From NCBI GenBank assembly GCA_963559135.1, contig CAUWJP010000010.1, positions 1-64,000 of the forward strand: 64,000 nucleotides of DNA, read 5' to 3'. The stretch is from Sellimonas sp963559135. Lineage in GTDB: Bacteria; Bacillota; Clostridia; Lachnospirales; Lachnospiraceae. Numbering within the stretch: position 1 is the stretch's first letter; every line of letters starts with the position of its first letter. This document shows positions 39,639 through 47,457 of the stretch, piece after piece. Made by a program: the position numbers and the translations under genes. Under the pieces are notes generated by a model, which saw only the letters and a list, made by a program, of their open reading frames with translations, made no database searches and was not told the origin of the DNA.

Positions 39639-40496
39639 ATGAAGAAACTGGATACGAAGAAACTTGGAATTGACATACTGATTGACATTGTCGGGGGAAT
39701 TCTGATTGCGATTGGAACGTATAATTTTGCCGCTATGGCGAAATTTCCTATGGTAGGATTTAACGGAATTGCCTTGATTTTCTATCAGCTGTTTGGACTG
39801 CCGATTGGTACGGTTGCGATGCTCCTGAATATTCCGGTTGCCATTGTGTGTTTCCGGATCCTCGGGAAAGACTTTTTCCTGCGTTCTGTCCGGACGATCA
39901 TCATCACGTCTGTGATCATGGACGTTGTTGCGCCGATGTTCCCGGTTTACACCGGAGACAGAATGCTGGCAGCGATCTGTACGGGAATTTTTTCCGGACT
40001 GGGATATGCGTTGATCTATATGAGAAATACATCAACCGGAGGTTCGGACTTCATTATGCTTTCTATCAAAGCACTGAATCCTCATCTGTCACTTGGAAAG
40101 ATTTCCTTTGCGCTGGAAGCGATCGTTGTCCTTCTTGGAACCCTTCTTGTTTCTAAAGATATTGACAGTCTGATCTATGGTATGATAATCAGTTTTATCC
40201 TTTCAGCGGTTGTAGATAAGGTGATGTATGGAATTGATTCCGGAAAGATGTCCATGATTGTGACAGACTTCCCGGTAGAAGTAGCAGCACGGATTGATGA
40301 AGAAATAGGACGAGGAAGCACATTCTTAAAGGCGGAGGGAAGCTACTCCCACATTCAGAGAGACGTGGTACTGTGTGCATGCAACAATAAAGAAATGTAC
40401 GGAATACGAAAGGTTGTTAAGGAGATTGATCCGAAGGCCTTCATCATCATTGTAGAGTCCAACGAAGTGCTTGGAGAGGGATTCAAGGCTCACTAA
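39639..40496 (+). CDS. YitT-family membrane protein with DUF2179 domain
   Basis: A 285-residue protein: about five to six membrane helices (GGILIAIGTYNFAAMAKFP; RNTSTGGSDFIMLSI) and a C-terminal cytoplasmic DUF2179 domain (GRGSTFLKAEGSYSHIQRD, a likely ligand-binding beta-alpha unit). Function unknown; the family is widespread in Firmicutes. The upstream ATG at 39582 lies inside the leader hairpin; the ATG at 39639 has AAAGGAG 8 bases before it. A terminator-like hairpin in the leader suggests regulated read-through. Confidence 0.88.
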   Translation: MKKLDTKKLGIDILIDIVGGILIAIGTYNFAAMAKFPMVGFNGIALIFYQLFGLPIGTVAMLLNIPVAIVCFRILGKDFFLRSVRTIIITSVIMDVVAPMFPVYTGDRMLAAICTGIFSGLGYALIYMRNTSTGGSDFIMLSIKALNPHLSLGKISFALEAIVVLLGTLLVSKDIDSLIYGMIISFILSAVVDKVMYGIDSGKMSMIVTDFPVEVAARIDEEIGRGSTFLKAEGSYSHIQRDVVLCACNNKEMYGIRKVVKEIDPKAFIIIVESNEVLGEGFKAH

Positions 40497-40534
40497 AGTC
40501 TGAATAATATCCGGGATATATGAAAATGGTATAA

Positions 40535-40569
40535 AAAGTGGCAGAGATCGTTCTGATCTCTGCCACTTT
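40535..40569. terminator. Bidirectional terminator between yitT and pepT
   Basis: A 15-bp perfect stem (AAAGTGGCAGAGATC with GATCTCTGCCACTTT, 5-base loop) serves the two convergent genes. The A-run on the left provides the U-run for the minus strand. Confidence 0.88.
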
Positions 40570-40585
40570 CAGGTTTTACTTCAAT

Positions 40586-41806
40586 TTATTTCTGTTCTGC
40601 GTAAAGCTTTACGATTTCGATTACTACATCGGTTGCAAGATCCATTCCTTCAACCGTGATGTGCTCGTATGGTCCGTGGTATGCGTGTCCGCCGGTTCCA
40701 AGGTTCGGACAAGGAAGTCCTTTGAAACTTAACTGGCATCCGTCTGTGCCGCCGCGGATCGGAAGAATCTGTGCCGGAACATTAGCACGTTCACAGGCTG
40801 TTTTTGCATTCTCGATGAGATGCATACAGTCTTTGATAATAGTGGACATGTTCTTGTACTGCTGAGTAATAGTCAGTTTTACTGTGCCTTCGCCCCACTT
40901 TTCGTTCAGGTCTTTTTCGATCAGGCGCAGTGTTTTCTGGCGTGCTTCAAAGAGAGAAGCATCGTGGTCTCTCAGGAAGTAGTGGAGCTCTGCCTTAGAT
41001 ACGTCTCCACTCATGGAAACAAGATGGTAGAAACCTTCATATCCTTCAGTTCCGCGTGGTGTCTCGCATCCTGGAAGCATATTGTTGATTTCCATGGCAA
41101 CAAGGCTTGCGTTGATCATCGTATCCTTGCTTGATCCCGGATGAACAGCAAATCCTGTGATTTCAAAGTCTGCTTTGCAGGCATTGAAGTTTTCGTACTG
41201 GATTTCTCCTTCTCCATCTCCGTCCAGGGTGTATCCGAAATCAGCGTCAAACTCTTCCACATTGAAATGGGAAGCGCCGGTTCCGATCTCCTCGTCCGGT
41301 GTAAATGCAACACGGATCGGTCCATGCGGAATATTTTCTTCTTTGATACGTTCGATCATGGTCATGATCTCAGCGATACCGGCTTTATCATCTGCTCCGA
41401 GCACTGTCGTACCATCTGTTGTGATCAGAGTACGTCCTTTCAGCTCCGGAAGATGAGGGAATGCACTGACTTCCAGAACACGTCCGCTGTTGCCAAGTAC
41501 AACGTCTCCGCCATCATAATTTTCATGGATCACTGGAACGATGTCATGGTCGCAGAAATCGGAAACTGTGTCCATGTGAGCGATGAATCCCATCTTCGGG
41601 CAGTTCTCGTAGCCCGGTGTTGCCGGGATCTTTCCGTATACATAGCACTGATCATCCACATGGGCCTCTACGCCCAGCTCTTTCAGCTCGTCTACCAGAA
41701 GGTTCGCAAGATCGAACTGGCATTTGGAAGATGGAATAGTCTCGCTGTTCTCATCGCTTGGTGTCCTGACAACGACATATTTTAGTAATCTTTCATAAGC
41801 TTTCAT
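40586..41806 (-). CDS. pepT: Peptidase T (tripeptide aminopeptidase)
   Basis: A 406-residue M20 metallopeptidase with PepT hallmarks: zinc ligand in GFIAHMDTVSDF, GADDKAGIAEI, the catalytic/zinc Glu pair in TPDEEIGTGA, TLDGDGEGEI, and the final zinc His in GTGGHAYHGPYE. It releases N-terminal residues from tripeptides in the cytoplasm. AGGAGAGG precedes the start. Divergent from a two-component operon with a 177-bp shared region. Confidence 0.95.
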   Translation of the reverse strand: MKAYERLLKYVVVRTPSDENSETIPSSKCQFDLANLLVDELKELGVEAHVDDQCYVYGKIPATPGYENCPKMGFIAHMDTVSDFCDHDIVPVIHENYDGGDVVLGNSGRVLEVSAFPHLPELKGRTLITTDGTTVLGADDKAGIAEIMTMIERIKEENIPHGPIRVAFTPDEEIGTGASHFNVEEFDADFGYTLDGDGEGEIQYENFNACKADFEITGFAVHPGSSKDTMINASLVAMEINNMLPGCETPRGTEGYEGFYHLVSMSGDVSKAELHYFLRDHDASLFEARQKTLRLIEKDLNEKWGEGTVKLTITQQYKNMSTIIKDCMHLIENAKTACERANVPAQILPIRGGTDGCQLSFKGLPCPNLGTGGHAYHGPYEHITVEGMDLATDVVIEIVKLYAEQK

Positions 41807-41831
41807 TGGAATTCCTCTCCTTTATTGTAAA

Positions 41832-41945
41832 TTTTCCTACATCTCATTATAGCATTTTTTACAGGATGTACAAGTCCTGAAAAGTTGAAAGTACACTCCG
41901 GGAAAAGGAAATGTAGGAAAAAAATAGGGAAAGATGTTGTATAAT
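41832..41945. promoter_or_regulatory. Divergent promoters of pepT and the two-component operon, with a flanking dyad
   Basis: Minus strand: TTGTAC-16-TATAAT (-10 at 41846-41851) for pepT. Plus strand: TATAAT at about 41940-41945 for the response regulator. TTTTCCTACAT (41832-41842) and ATGTAGGAAAA (41912-41922) form an 11-bp dyad 69 bp apart that could bind the regulator. Confidence 0.5.
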
Positions 41946-41983
41946 AACGCTGATATGACATGGAAAAGAAGAGGGAATGAATT

Positions 41984-42655
41984 ATGGAACGACTTTTGGT
42001 TGTAGATGATGAACCGGGAATCCGGATGTTGCTAAAAGATTATTTTGAGATGATGGGATATGAGATTTGGACAGCCGAAAATGGAAAGGAGGCGGTCCGG
42101 TGTGCCGGGGAGCACCCGGATCTGATCCTTTTGGATATCAATCTTCCGGATATGGACGGGATGACGGTGTGCCAGAAAATCCGGGAGACCGTACGCTGTC
42201 CGATTGTGTTTCTGACGGCAAAGATCGAGGAGCAGGATCGGATCAACGGACTGTTGTCTGGAGGAGATGATTATATTACAAAGCCATTTTCTATAGACGA
42301 GCTGGGTGCAAGGGTGATGGCCCACCTGCGGCGGGAAAAGCGGGGGCGGAAGGAGAAAGAGGAGGCACAGAAGCAAGGTCTTGCCATCCGGTATGATGAG
42401 CGGAGCGTCCGCTATAGCGGGGAGGAGATCCGCCTGACGAGAACCGAGTTTGAAATTCTGGCATTTCTTTCCATGCATCCAAGGCAGGTGTTCAGCAAAG
42501 AGCAGATTTACGAAGCGGTCTGGGGGTTGGAAGGAAACGGGGATAACAGTATTGTAATGGAGCATATCCGCAGACTACGTGGAAAGATTGCGGAGAAAAC
42601 AAAACAGGATTACATTGAGACAGTCTGGGGAGTGGGATATAAATGGATTGGGTAG
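41984..42655 (+). CDS. OmpR-family response regulator
   Basis: A 223-residue regulator: receiver domain (VVDDEPGIR, phospho-acceptor D51 in LILLDINLPDMDG, KPFSIDEL) and winged helix (TRTEFEILAFLSMHP, GVGYKW). It is first in an operon with its kinase, an ABC ATPase and two membrane proteins, so it most likely controls that transporter. The kinase gene starts 13 bp before its stop. The signal is unknown. Confidence 0.93.
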   Translation: MERLLVVDDEPGIRMLLKDYFEMMGYEIWTAENGKEAVRCAGEHPDLILLDINLPDMDGMTVCQKIRETVRCPIVFLTAKIEEQDRINGLLSGGDDYITKPFSIDELGARVMAHLRREKRGRKEKEEAQKQGLAIRYDERSVRYSGEEIRLTRTEFEILAFLSMHPRQVFSKEQIYEAVWGLEGNGDNSIVMEHIRRLRGKIAEKTKQDYIETVWGVGYKWIG

Positions 42656-43848
42656 ATGAAAAGATGGAACAGTTCCGGATCTATATCCGGAATCTGACCG
42701 TAAAAAAAGCGTTGCTTTCTTATCTGTGTATTGCTGCTGTGATTGCATTCTTGTTGAGCGGCGCTACCATACAGATCTGTGAAAAATGGACGGATATTCT
42801 GGTGGAGCGTCAGAATGTGAATATGGGTTCAGCCTATACAAGAGAGGCGCTTTACTATTTTTATGAGAAGTCGGCAGCCAGTCTTTCCAACAGGGAGGAG
42901 ACGATTCTGATTTTGATGCAGGAGATGGCACACTGGTGTCCGTATGGCTACACGGTGCTGACGATGTTGGTGGCAGGCTCTCTGTTTTACCGGAAGAGGC
43001 TTCAAAAACCGTTTGGGATTCTTGGGGATGCAGTAGAAAAGGTCGGGAAAAAGGAACTGGATTTTACCGTCGCTTATGAAAGTGAGGATGAGATGGGAAA
43101 ACTCTGTGCCTCCTTTGAAGAGATGAGGAAAAGTCTGGAGGAAAACCAGAAAGAGATGTGGAATATGGTAGAAGAGCAGAAAAAGTTGAATGCTGCCTTT
43201 GCCCATGACCTGCGTACGCCCCTGACTGTGATCCGGGGCTACTCAGACTTTCTTGTCCGGTATCTGCCAAAAGGGACGATCAGCCAAGAAAAATTAAAGG
43301 ATACTCTTCGGCTTCTTTCGGAACAGGCGGAGAGGCTGGAACGGTTCAGCGGAACTATGAAGTCTCTGAGGTCGGTAGATGAAATCCCTTTTACTCCGGC
43401 AAAGAAAAAGAAGCTGGAACTGGAGAAGCAGATTCAGGGTATGGTGGATGCATTGAATGTGGCAAAAGAAGTGAAGATTGTCTATCGGCATGATCGCTCC
43501 GCGGAGGCACTGGTTCTGGATGAAGATATTGTGATGGAAGTTCTCGACAACCTGCTTTCCAATGCAATCCGGTATGCCCAAAGTCAAGTAGTGATTGAAA
43601 CAAAGGCAGAAGGAGCGTTTTTCTATCTCTTTGTATCTGATGACGGCCCGGGATTTTCCGGGGAAGCACTGGAAAATGCATCGGATCTGTATTTCAGTGA
43701 GGGCCAAAAAGAGGAGCATTTTGGAATTGGGCTGAGCCTGTCGGCGCTGCTTTGCAGAAAGCATGGAGGAGAGATCAGCTTTGCGAACAGCATATGGAAA
43801 TCCGGAGCTGTCGTATCGGCTTCTTTTGAAATTCAGGGGCAAATCTAA
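42643..43848 (+). CDS. Sensor histidine kinase
   Basis: A 401-residue kinase with two membrane helices (~22-45 and ~98-112, a short outside loop), a HAMP-like linker (~120-165), H-box FAHDLRTPLTVIRGY and an ATPase domain (NLLSNAIRYA, DDGPGF, FGIGLSLSALL). The short sensor loop resembles kinases of transporter-linked two-component systems that sense peptides or drugs. Overlaps the regulator gene. A second ATG at 42664 is possible. Confidence 0.9.
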   Translation: MDWVDEKMEQFRIYIRNLTVKKALLSYLCIAAVIAFLLSGATIQICEKWTDILVERQNVNMGSAYTREALYYFYEKSAASLSNREETILILMQEMAHWCPYGYTVLTMLVAGSLFYRKRLQKPFGILGDAVEKVGKKELDFTVAYESEDEMGKLCASFEEMRKSLEENQKEMWNMVEEQKKLNAAFAHDLRTPLTVIRGYSDFLVRYLPKGTISQEKLKDTLRLLSEQAERLERFSGTMKSLRSVDEIPFTPAKKKKLELEKQIQGMVDALNVAKEVKIVYRHDRSAEALVLDEDIVMEVLDNLLSNAIRYAQSQVVIETKAEGAFFYLFVSDDGPGFSGEALENASDLYFSEGQKEEHFGIGLSLSALLCRKHGGEISFANSIWKSGAVVSASFEIQGQI

Positions 43849-43929
43849 AGAAATCCTTTCAGATATCTAGGGAGAAAGTAGAGAAATCCCATGTATGATA
43901 AAGATATCAAGAAGAAAGGAAGTGGACAG

Positions 43930-44835
43930 ATGAGTAGAAATGAAATGGAAATCCGGATTGAAGGATTAGAAAAATATTACGGGAAAAAGCATGCACTCAA
44001 AAATGTGACACTTACGATTCCGTCCGGCATGTTTGGACTGCTTGGGAGAAACGGAGCCGGAAAGACGACGCTGATGAAAGTAATTGCTACGCTGATTGGG
44101 AAACAGGGAGGAAAGGTGACCGTGTGTGGAATTCCGGTGGAAGAGGCAGCCAGGATCCGCAAAATCACCGGGTATCTGCCGCAGGAGTTTTCTATGTATC
44201 CCAACATGGGGGTCTATGAAGCGATGGATTATCTCGGGGCTCTTTCCAAAATGCCGAAAAAGGAGCGAAAGGAGCGCATTCCGGTTCTTTTGGAGAAAGT
44301 CAATCTTCAGGACCATTATCGGACAAAAGTCCGGGCTCTTTCCGGAGGAATGAAGCGGCGGCTAGGGATCGCCCAGGCCATCCTGCACGATCCGAAAGTG
44401 CTGATTGTAGATGAGCCGACAGCGGGGCTTGATCCGGAAGAACGGGTACGGTTCCGGAACCTTCTCTGCGAGATTGCCGAGGACCGGATCGTGATTCTCT
44501 CTACCCATATTGTGGGGGATATCGAGGCTACCTGTGAGCAGATTGCCATTATGGATGAAGGCGAAATCTACTATAACGGCACGGTTATGGAACTGCTTCA
44601 GATGGCGGAAGGAAAAGTCTACACTGCTCAGATCAGCAGGAAGGATCTTGCAAAGATGAAGGAGAAATATGTCCTGACCAGTATGCTGACCCAGGGGAAT
44701 AATGTGATGGTCCGCTTTCTTTCGGAGCAAAAGCCACAGGTGGAAGCTTCGGCCTGCGAGCCGGGCGTGGAAGATGCGTATATGTATCTGATGCAGGAAA
44801 AGGAGGGATTTTCTCATGTTCTGGACCTTGTTTAG
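43930..44835 (+). CDS. ABC transporter ATP-binding protein (ABC-2 type)
   Basis: A 301-residue ATPase: Walker A GRNGAGKTT, Q-loop YLPQEFS, signature LSGGMKRRLGIAQAIL, Walker B VLIVDEPTAGLDPEE, then a C-terminal extension of the drug/lantibiotic exporter type. An upstream in-frame ATG at 43891 lacks a good site; the ATG at 43930 follows AAGGAAG. It works with the two membrane proteins downstream, and the first of these starts within its last codons. Confidence 0.9.
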   Translation: MSRNEMEIRIEGLEKYYGKKHALKNVTLTIPSGMFGLLGRNGAGKTTLMKVIATLIGKQGGKVTVCGIPVEEAARIRKITGYLPQEFSMYPNMGVYEAMDYLGALSKMPKKERKERIPVLLEKVNLQDHYRTKVRALSGGMKRRLGIAQAILHDPKVLIVDEPTAGLDPEERVRFRNLLCEIAEDRIVILSTHIVGDIEATCEQIAIMDEGEIYYNGTVMELLQMAEGKVYTAQISRKDLAKMKEKYVLTSMLTQGNNVMVRFLSEQKPQVEASACEPGVEDAYMYLMQEKEGFSHVLDLV

Positions 44836-46099
44836 AAAAGAATGCTGGATGATCTTAAAGAGCCTGATTTTCTGGCTTTATGTTCTGGGCCTTTCCCTGT
44901 TTTTCTTCAGCCAGATGGGGACGATCACCTTTGAGTCGAAGCCGGAACCGGGGCAGGAAAGCTATGGAATGAAAACTTCCGAAAAGAAGGAAGATCAGAT
45001 GCAGGGGACACTTGGACTTTTGGCCGAATCTTATCTTAATGATACATTTACGACAGCTCCAGTGGGATTTAACAAACATGTCTCTTTAAATGATGAGGAG
45101 AAAAAGGCGATCGAAACGATTCTTGAGGATACGACCGGGCTTTCGATAGAAGAGATTGAGAACCGTTATGAGGAGTGGGTGCAAAACCAGGCTATCGCGA
45201 TGGAAGATGGAAGCTACATGATGGTGGACGGCAGCTTTGTGCTGGAACCAAAGGAGGGGCTTACCTACGATGAGTTTCTGACAAGGATGCAGAAGGTATG
45301 TGAGATCCTGGGACCGGGATCCGATTTTACCGAAGATGGAATCCGGCAGAATGCTTTGGTGGAAATGACATATGAAGATGCACTGGAAGAATACAACAAC
45401 CTGTTGGAAAAGGACGGACTGACTGGAGGATACGCAAGGCTGTTTTGCGACTACATGGGAATCATTCTGGCAGTTCTACCGGTCTTTGTAGCAGTGACAA
45501 GAGAAATCCGGGATAAACGAGCGCAGATGAAAGAACTGCTCTATGTAAGAAGAGCGTCCTCCTTTACGATTCTGTTCAGCAGATATGCGGCATTGTGTCT
45601 TTGTATGTTTGTACCGGTGCTTCTTTTGTCCTGCTATCCTCTTGTGGAATGTATCGGATTTGCACAGGGCAAAGGAATTTCGCTGGATCTGACCGCATTT
45701 TTCCGATACAGTGTGGGATGGCTGCTGCCGACGATTCTTGTGGTGACAGCGCTTGGCCTGTTCCTGACAGAACTGACGGGAACGTCAGCGGGCGTCCTCG
45801 TTCAGGCGGCCTGGTGGTTTCTTTCCATTTTTGCAGGCGGCGATACCATGGGTGGAGGAGATTATGGTATGAATCTGGTCCCAAGACACAATACAGAATT
45901 TAACTATGCAGGATTTCATGATCAGTTTTCGCAGCTTGCATTGAACCGGGTATTCTATGGTGTGTTGGCACTGGCATTTGTGACAGCGGCGGCTATGATC
46001 TTTGAGGCAAGAAGAAAGGGGAAATGGGGAAATGGAACGATATCTCGCAGCCGGAAAAGAATACATACGGTATCATCTGCCGCAGCAGGTGCTCGTTAG
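44816..46099 (+). CDS. ABC-2-type permease subunit, large
   Basis: A 427-residue membrane protein. The first helix (~14-32) is followed by a ~180-residue outside domain and then five to six helices (~215-405), the ABC-2 exporter topology. It overlaps the ATPase gene by 20 bp and the second permease by 68 bp, implying a coupled complex. No substrate can be named; operons of this form often export or resist antimicrobial peptides. Confidence 0.8.
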   Translation: MFWTLFRKECWMILKSLIFWLYVLGLSLFFFSQMGTITFESKPEPGQESYGMKTSEKKEDQMQGTLGLLAESYLNDTFTTAPVGFNKHVSLNDEEKKAIETILEDTTGLSIEEIENRYEEWVQNQAIAMEDGSYMMVDGSFVLEPKEGLTYDEFLTRMQKVCEILGPGSDFTEDGIRQNALVEMTYEDALEEYNNLLEKDGLTGGYARLFCDYMGIILAVLPVFVAVTREIRDKRAQMKELLYVRRASSFTILFSRYAALCLCMFVPVLLLSCYPLVECIGFAQGKGISLDLTAFFRYSVGWLLPTILVVTALGLFLTELTGTSAGVLVQAAWWFLSIFAGGDTMGGGDYGMNLVPRHNTEFNYAGFHDQFSQLALNRVFYGVLALAFVTAAAMIFEARRKGKWGNGTISRSRKRIHTVSSAAAGAR

Positions 46100-46652
46100 C
46101 GCTGTACTGTTTGGCGCAGCGCCTCTGATTGCCGGAGTTGAGAATTTAAATCGGTTGGAAACGGCACGGCTTCTGGATTTTTATGCTGTACTGCCCGGAA
46201 TGATTCTCCTGATTCCGATTTTTCTTCCAGAACAGAATCGGGATATCCGGGATCTGATCCGGTCGAAATATACTTCTATGGGAAGCATCTATCTGGTTCG
46301 GATTCTTTTATGCGCCCTTGTGATGGTGCTTCTGACCGCAGCTTTTGTGTGGATGTTGAAACGGGGCGGATGCAGCTTTCCGGCAGGGAAGTTTTTTTTG
46401 GCAACGCTTTCTGGAATGATTTTCCTGGGAGGGCTAGGGGCTGCGGCCTATGCTTTGAGCGGAAATCCTGTCATCGGATATATGGCATCGCTTGCATATT
46501 ATCTGTTTTCATACGGCGCCGGAGAAAAATATCTGGGAAACTGGTTTTTATTTTCTCTGTCAGCAGGGAATTATACAGAAAAACGGTATCTGGCTGTAAC
46601 GGGGCTCATATTGCTCCTGACAGCAGTGTGGATACGGATGCGTAAAGAATGA
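46032..46652 (+). CDS. Second permease-like membrane protein of the ABC-2 operon
   Basis: A 206-residue protein with about six hydrophobic helices and no recognised catalytic motif. The frame opens at 46002, but the ATG at 46032 follows GGGGAAATGGGGA. The 68-bp overlap with the larger permease points to a co-translated partner subunit. Family not recognised beyond ABC-2-like topology. Confidence 0.7.
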   Translation: MERYLAAGKEYIRYHLPQQVLVSAVLFGAAPLIAGVENLNRLETARLLDFYAVLPGMILLIPIFLPEQNRDIRDLIRSKYTSMGSIYLVRILLCALVMVLLTAAFVWMLKRGGCSFPAGKFFLATLSGMIFLGGLGAAAYALSGNPVIGYMASLAYYLFSYGAGEKYLGNWFLFSLSAGNYTEKRYLAVTGLILLLTAVWIRMRKE

Positions 46653-46727
46653 TCCTGAAAAAGAAGCACTTGCCTTTTCCTGAAATCGGAGTAAGATAAT
46701 AGAAGACCGATGCAAAGGAGTAGGATA

Positions 46728-47072
46728 ATGGAACGAGTGATTGTAATTGTAGTTTTTATCTGCATGATGATGACGGCGCTTCTGACAGCCCATGCAGTGG
46801 TCTTTACTGTTCTGGGTGAAAAATGCGTCTGGCTGATTAAAAGTTACCGGGATCTTCCAAAGGAGAAACGGGATCTATATGATCCGGGTCTTGTCGTAAA
46901 CGGAGCCAGAAACGAGCTTGTTTTATGGGCACTGTGGTTTGTGCTCGGAGCCGTGCTTTCCTACGTGCTGACCCCGTTTCTTGTAGTGGTGTTTCTGGGC
47001 GCATGGCTGGCAGCTTTCTTTTCCGGCAGAAGCTTTAAAGAAAAAAAGTACGAAAAATATAAAAGGTCTTGA
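46728..47072 (+). CDS. Small membrane protein, DUF3784-like
   Basis: A 114-residue protein: a helix at ~5-28, a loop with WLIKSYRDLPKEKRDLYDP, then a long hydrophobic segment (~66-100). The loop pattern (Gly/Lys-Tyr...K-E-K...YD) resembles DUF3784 proteins of Firmicutes; the match is by eye. AAAGGAG is 7 bases before the ATG at 46728, which is preferred over 46710. The promoter of the next unit overlaps its stop codon. Confidence 0.65.
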   Translation: MERVIVIVVFICMMMTALLTAHAVVFTVLGEKCVWLIKSYRDLPKEKRDLYDPGLVVNGARNELVLWALWFVLGAVLSYVLTPFLVVVFLGAWLAAFFSGRSFKEKKYEKYKRS

Positions 47073-47097
47073 CAGAGCACTCCTTTCGATCTAGAAT
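47069..47097 (+). promoter_or_regulatory. Strong promoter of the aspartyl-tRNA synthetase leader
   Basis: Perfect TTGACA (47069-47074) and TAGAAT (47092-47097) with a 17-bp spacer; expected start near 47104. The -35 overlaps the preceding gene's stop. Confidence 0.8.
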
Positions 47098-47124
47098 GAA
47101 GAAAATCGAAAGGAGCTGCTTTTT
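47080..47124 (+). terminator. Hairpin for read-through transcripts; 3' arm is the leader ribosome site
   Basis: CTCCTTTCGAT (47080-47090) pairs perfectly with ATCGAAAGGAG (47105-47115), then a CTGCTTTTT tract. The 5' arm lies inside the promoter spacer, so only transcripts arriving from upstream contain it. Confidence 0.65.
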
Positions 47125-47126
47125 GT

Positions 47127-47183
47127 ATGAGCCCAGTATTAATGAATCAGTTTGTAAGCATGAACAGGGACGACGATAGGTAG
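47127..47183 (+). CDS. 18-residue leader peptide with an Asp-Asp-Asp run
   Basis: ATG at 47127, with AAAGGAG 11 bases upstream, opens an 18-codon frame. It ends N-R-D-D-D-R and a TAG stop (Asp codons at 47169-47177). It lies ~23 bases into the transcript from a strong promoter, ahead of a hairpin chain and terminator, and the next gene is an aspartyl-tRNA synthetase. The likely role is to report Asp-tRNA supply through ribosome position, not to make a working peptide. Too short for ordinary gene finders; called from layout. Confidence 0.7.
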   Translation: MSPVLMNQFVSMNRDDDR

Positions 47184-47300
47184 CGCTTGTATTGTGAGAG
47201 AGTTCACAGGTACAAGCGCTTCTTGTGTTGTACCTGTGTGAAAGAAATAGAAACAGAATCACACAGGATTATGAGAAATCTTGTGTGGTTCTGTTTTTTT
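47182..47300 (+). promoter_or_regulatory. Transcription attenuator with five alternating pairing segments
   Basis: Segment 1 (47182-47191) pairs with part of 2 (47211-47220), 10 bp. Segment 2 (47205-47215) pairs with 3 (47228-47238), 11 bp. Segment 3 (47233-47241) pairs with 4 (47259-47267), 9 bp. Segment 4 within 47252-47270 pairs with 5 (47277-47295), 19 bp with two G-U, followed by seven T: the terminator. Neighbouring pairings exclude one another. A ribosome on the stop codon would cover segment 1, allowing 2:3 and the 4:5 terminator. One waiting at the first Asp codon would leave segment 1 free, allowing 1:2 and 3:4 and hence read-through. Confidence 0.75.
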
Positions 47301-47363
47301 GTAACAGAAACCCAAGGTACAGCCAACAGTTCTTTTTATTATAGCAGGAAAGGTTGTGATCGA

Positions 47364-47438
47364 ATGGGACATAAAGACGATGCCCACATGGATGAGATCC
47401 GGATGGAAAAGGAGAAAATGACGATCAGAAATTCATGA
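47364..47438 (+). CDS. 24-codon small ORF between attenuator and synthetase gene
   Basis: ATG at 47364 (AGGAAAGG about 10 bases upstream) opens a 24-codon frame rich in His, Met and Asp (MGHKDDAHMDEIRMEKEK), ending 19 bp before the synthetase start. It could couple translation to the next gene or be a chance frame. No homology recognised. Confidence 0.35.
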   Translation: MGHKDDAHMDEIRMEKEKMTIRNS

Positions 47439-47457
47439 AAGGGTAAGGAAAAGAAAG

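Noticed and set aside
41141..41785. 214-codon plus-strand frame opposite pepT
   Set aside because: Shadow of a well-identified peptidase gene; no similarity or start signals.
47104..47457. T-box leader for the synthetase gene
   Set aside because: No specifier-loop layout and no TGGNACCGCG-type antiterminator sequence; the leader-peptide model explains the region better.
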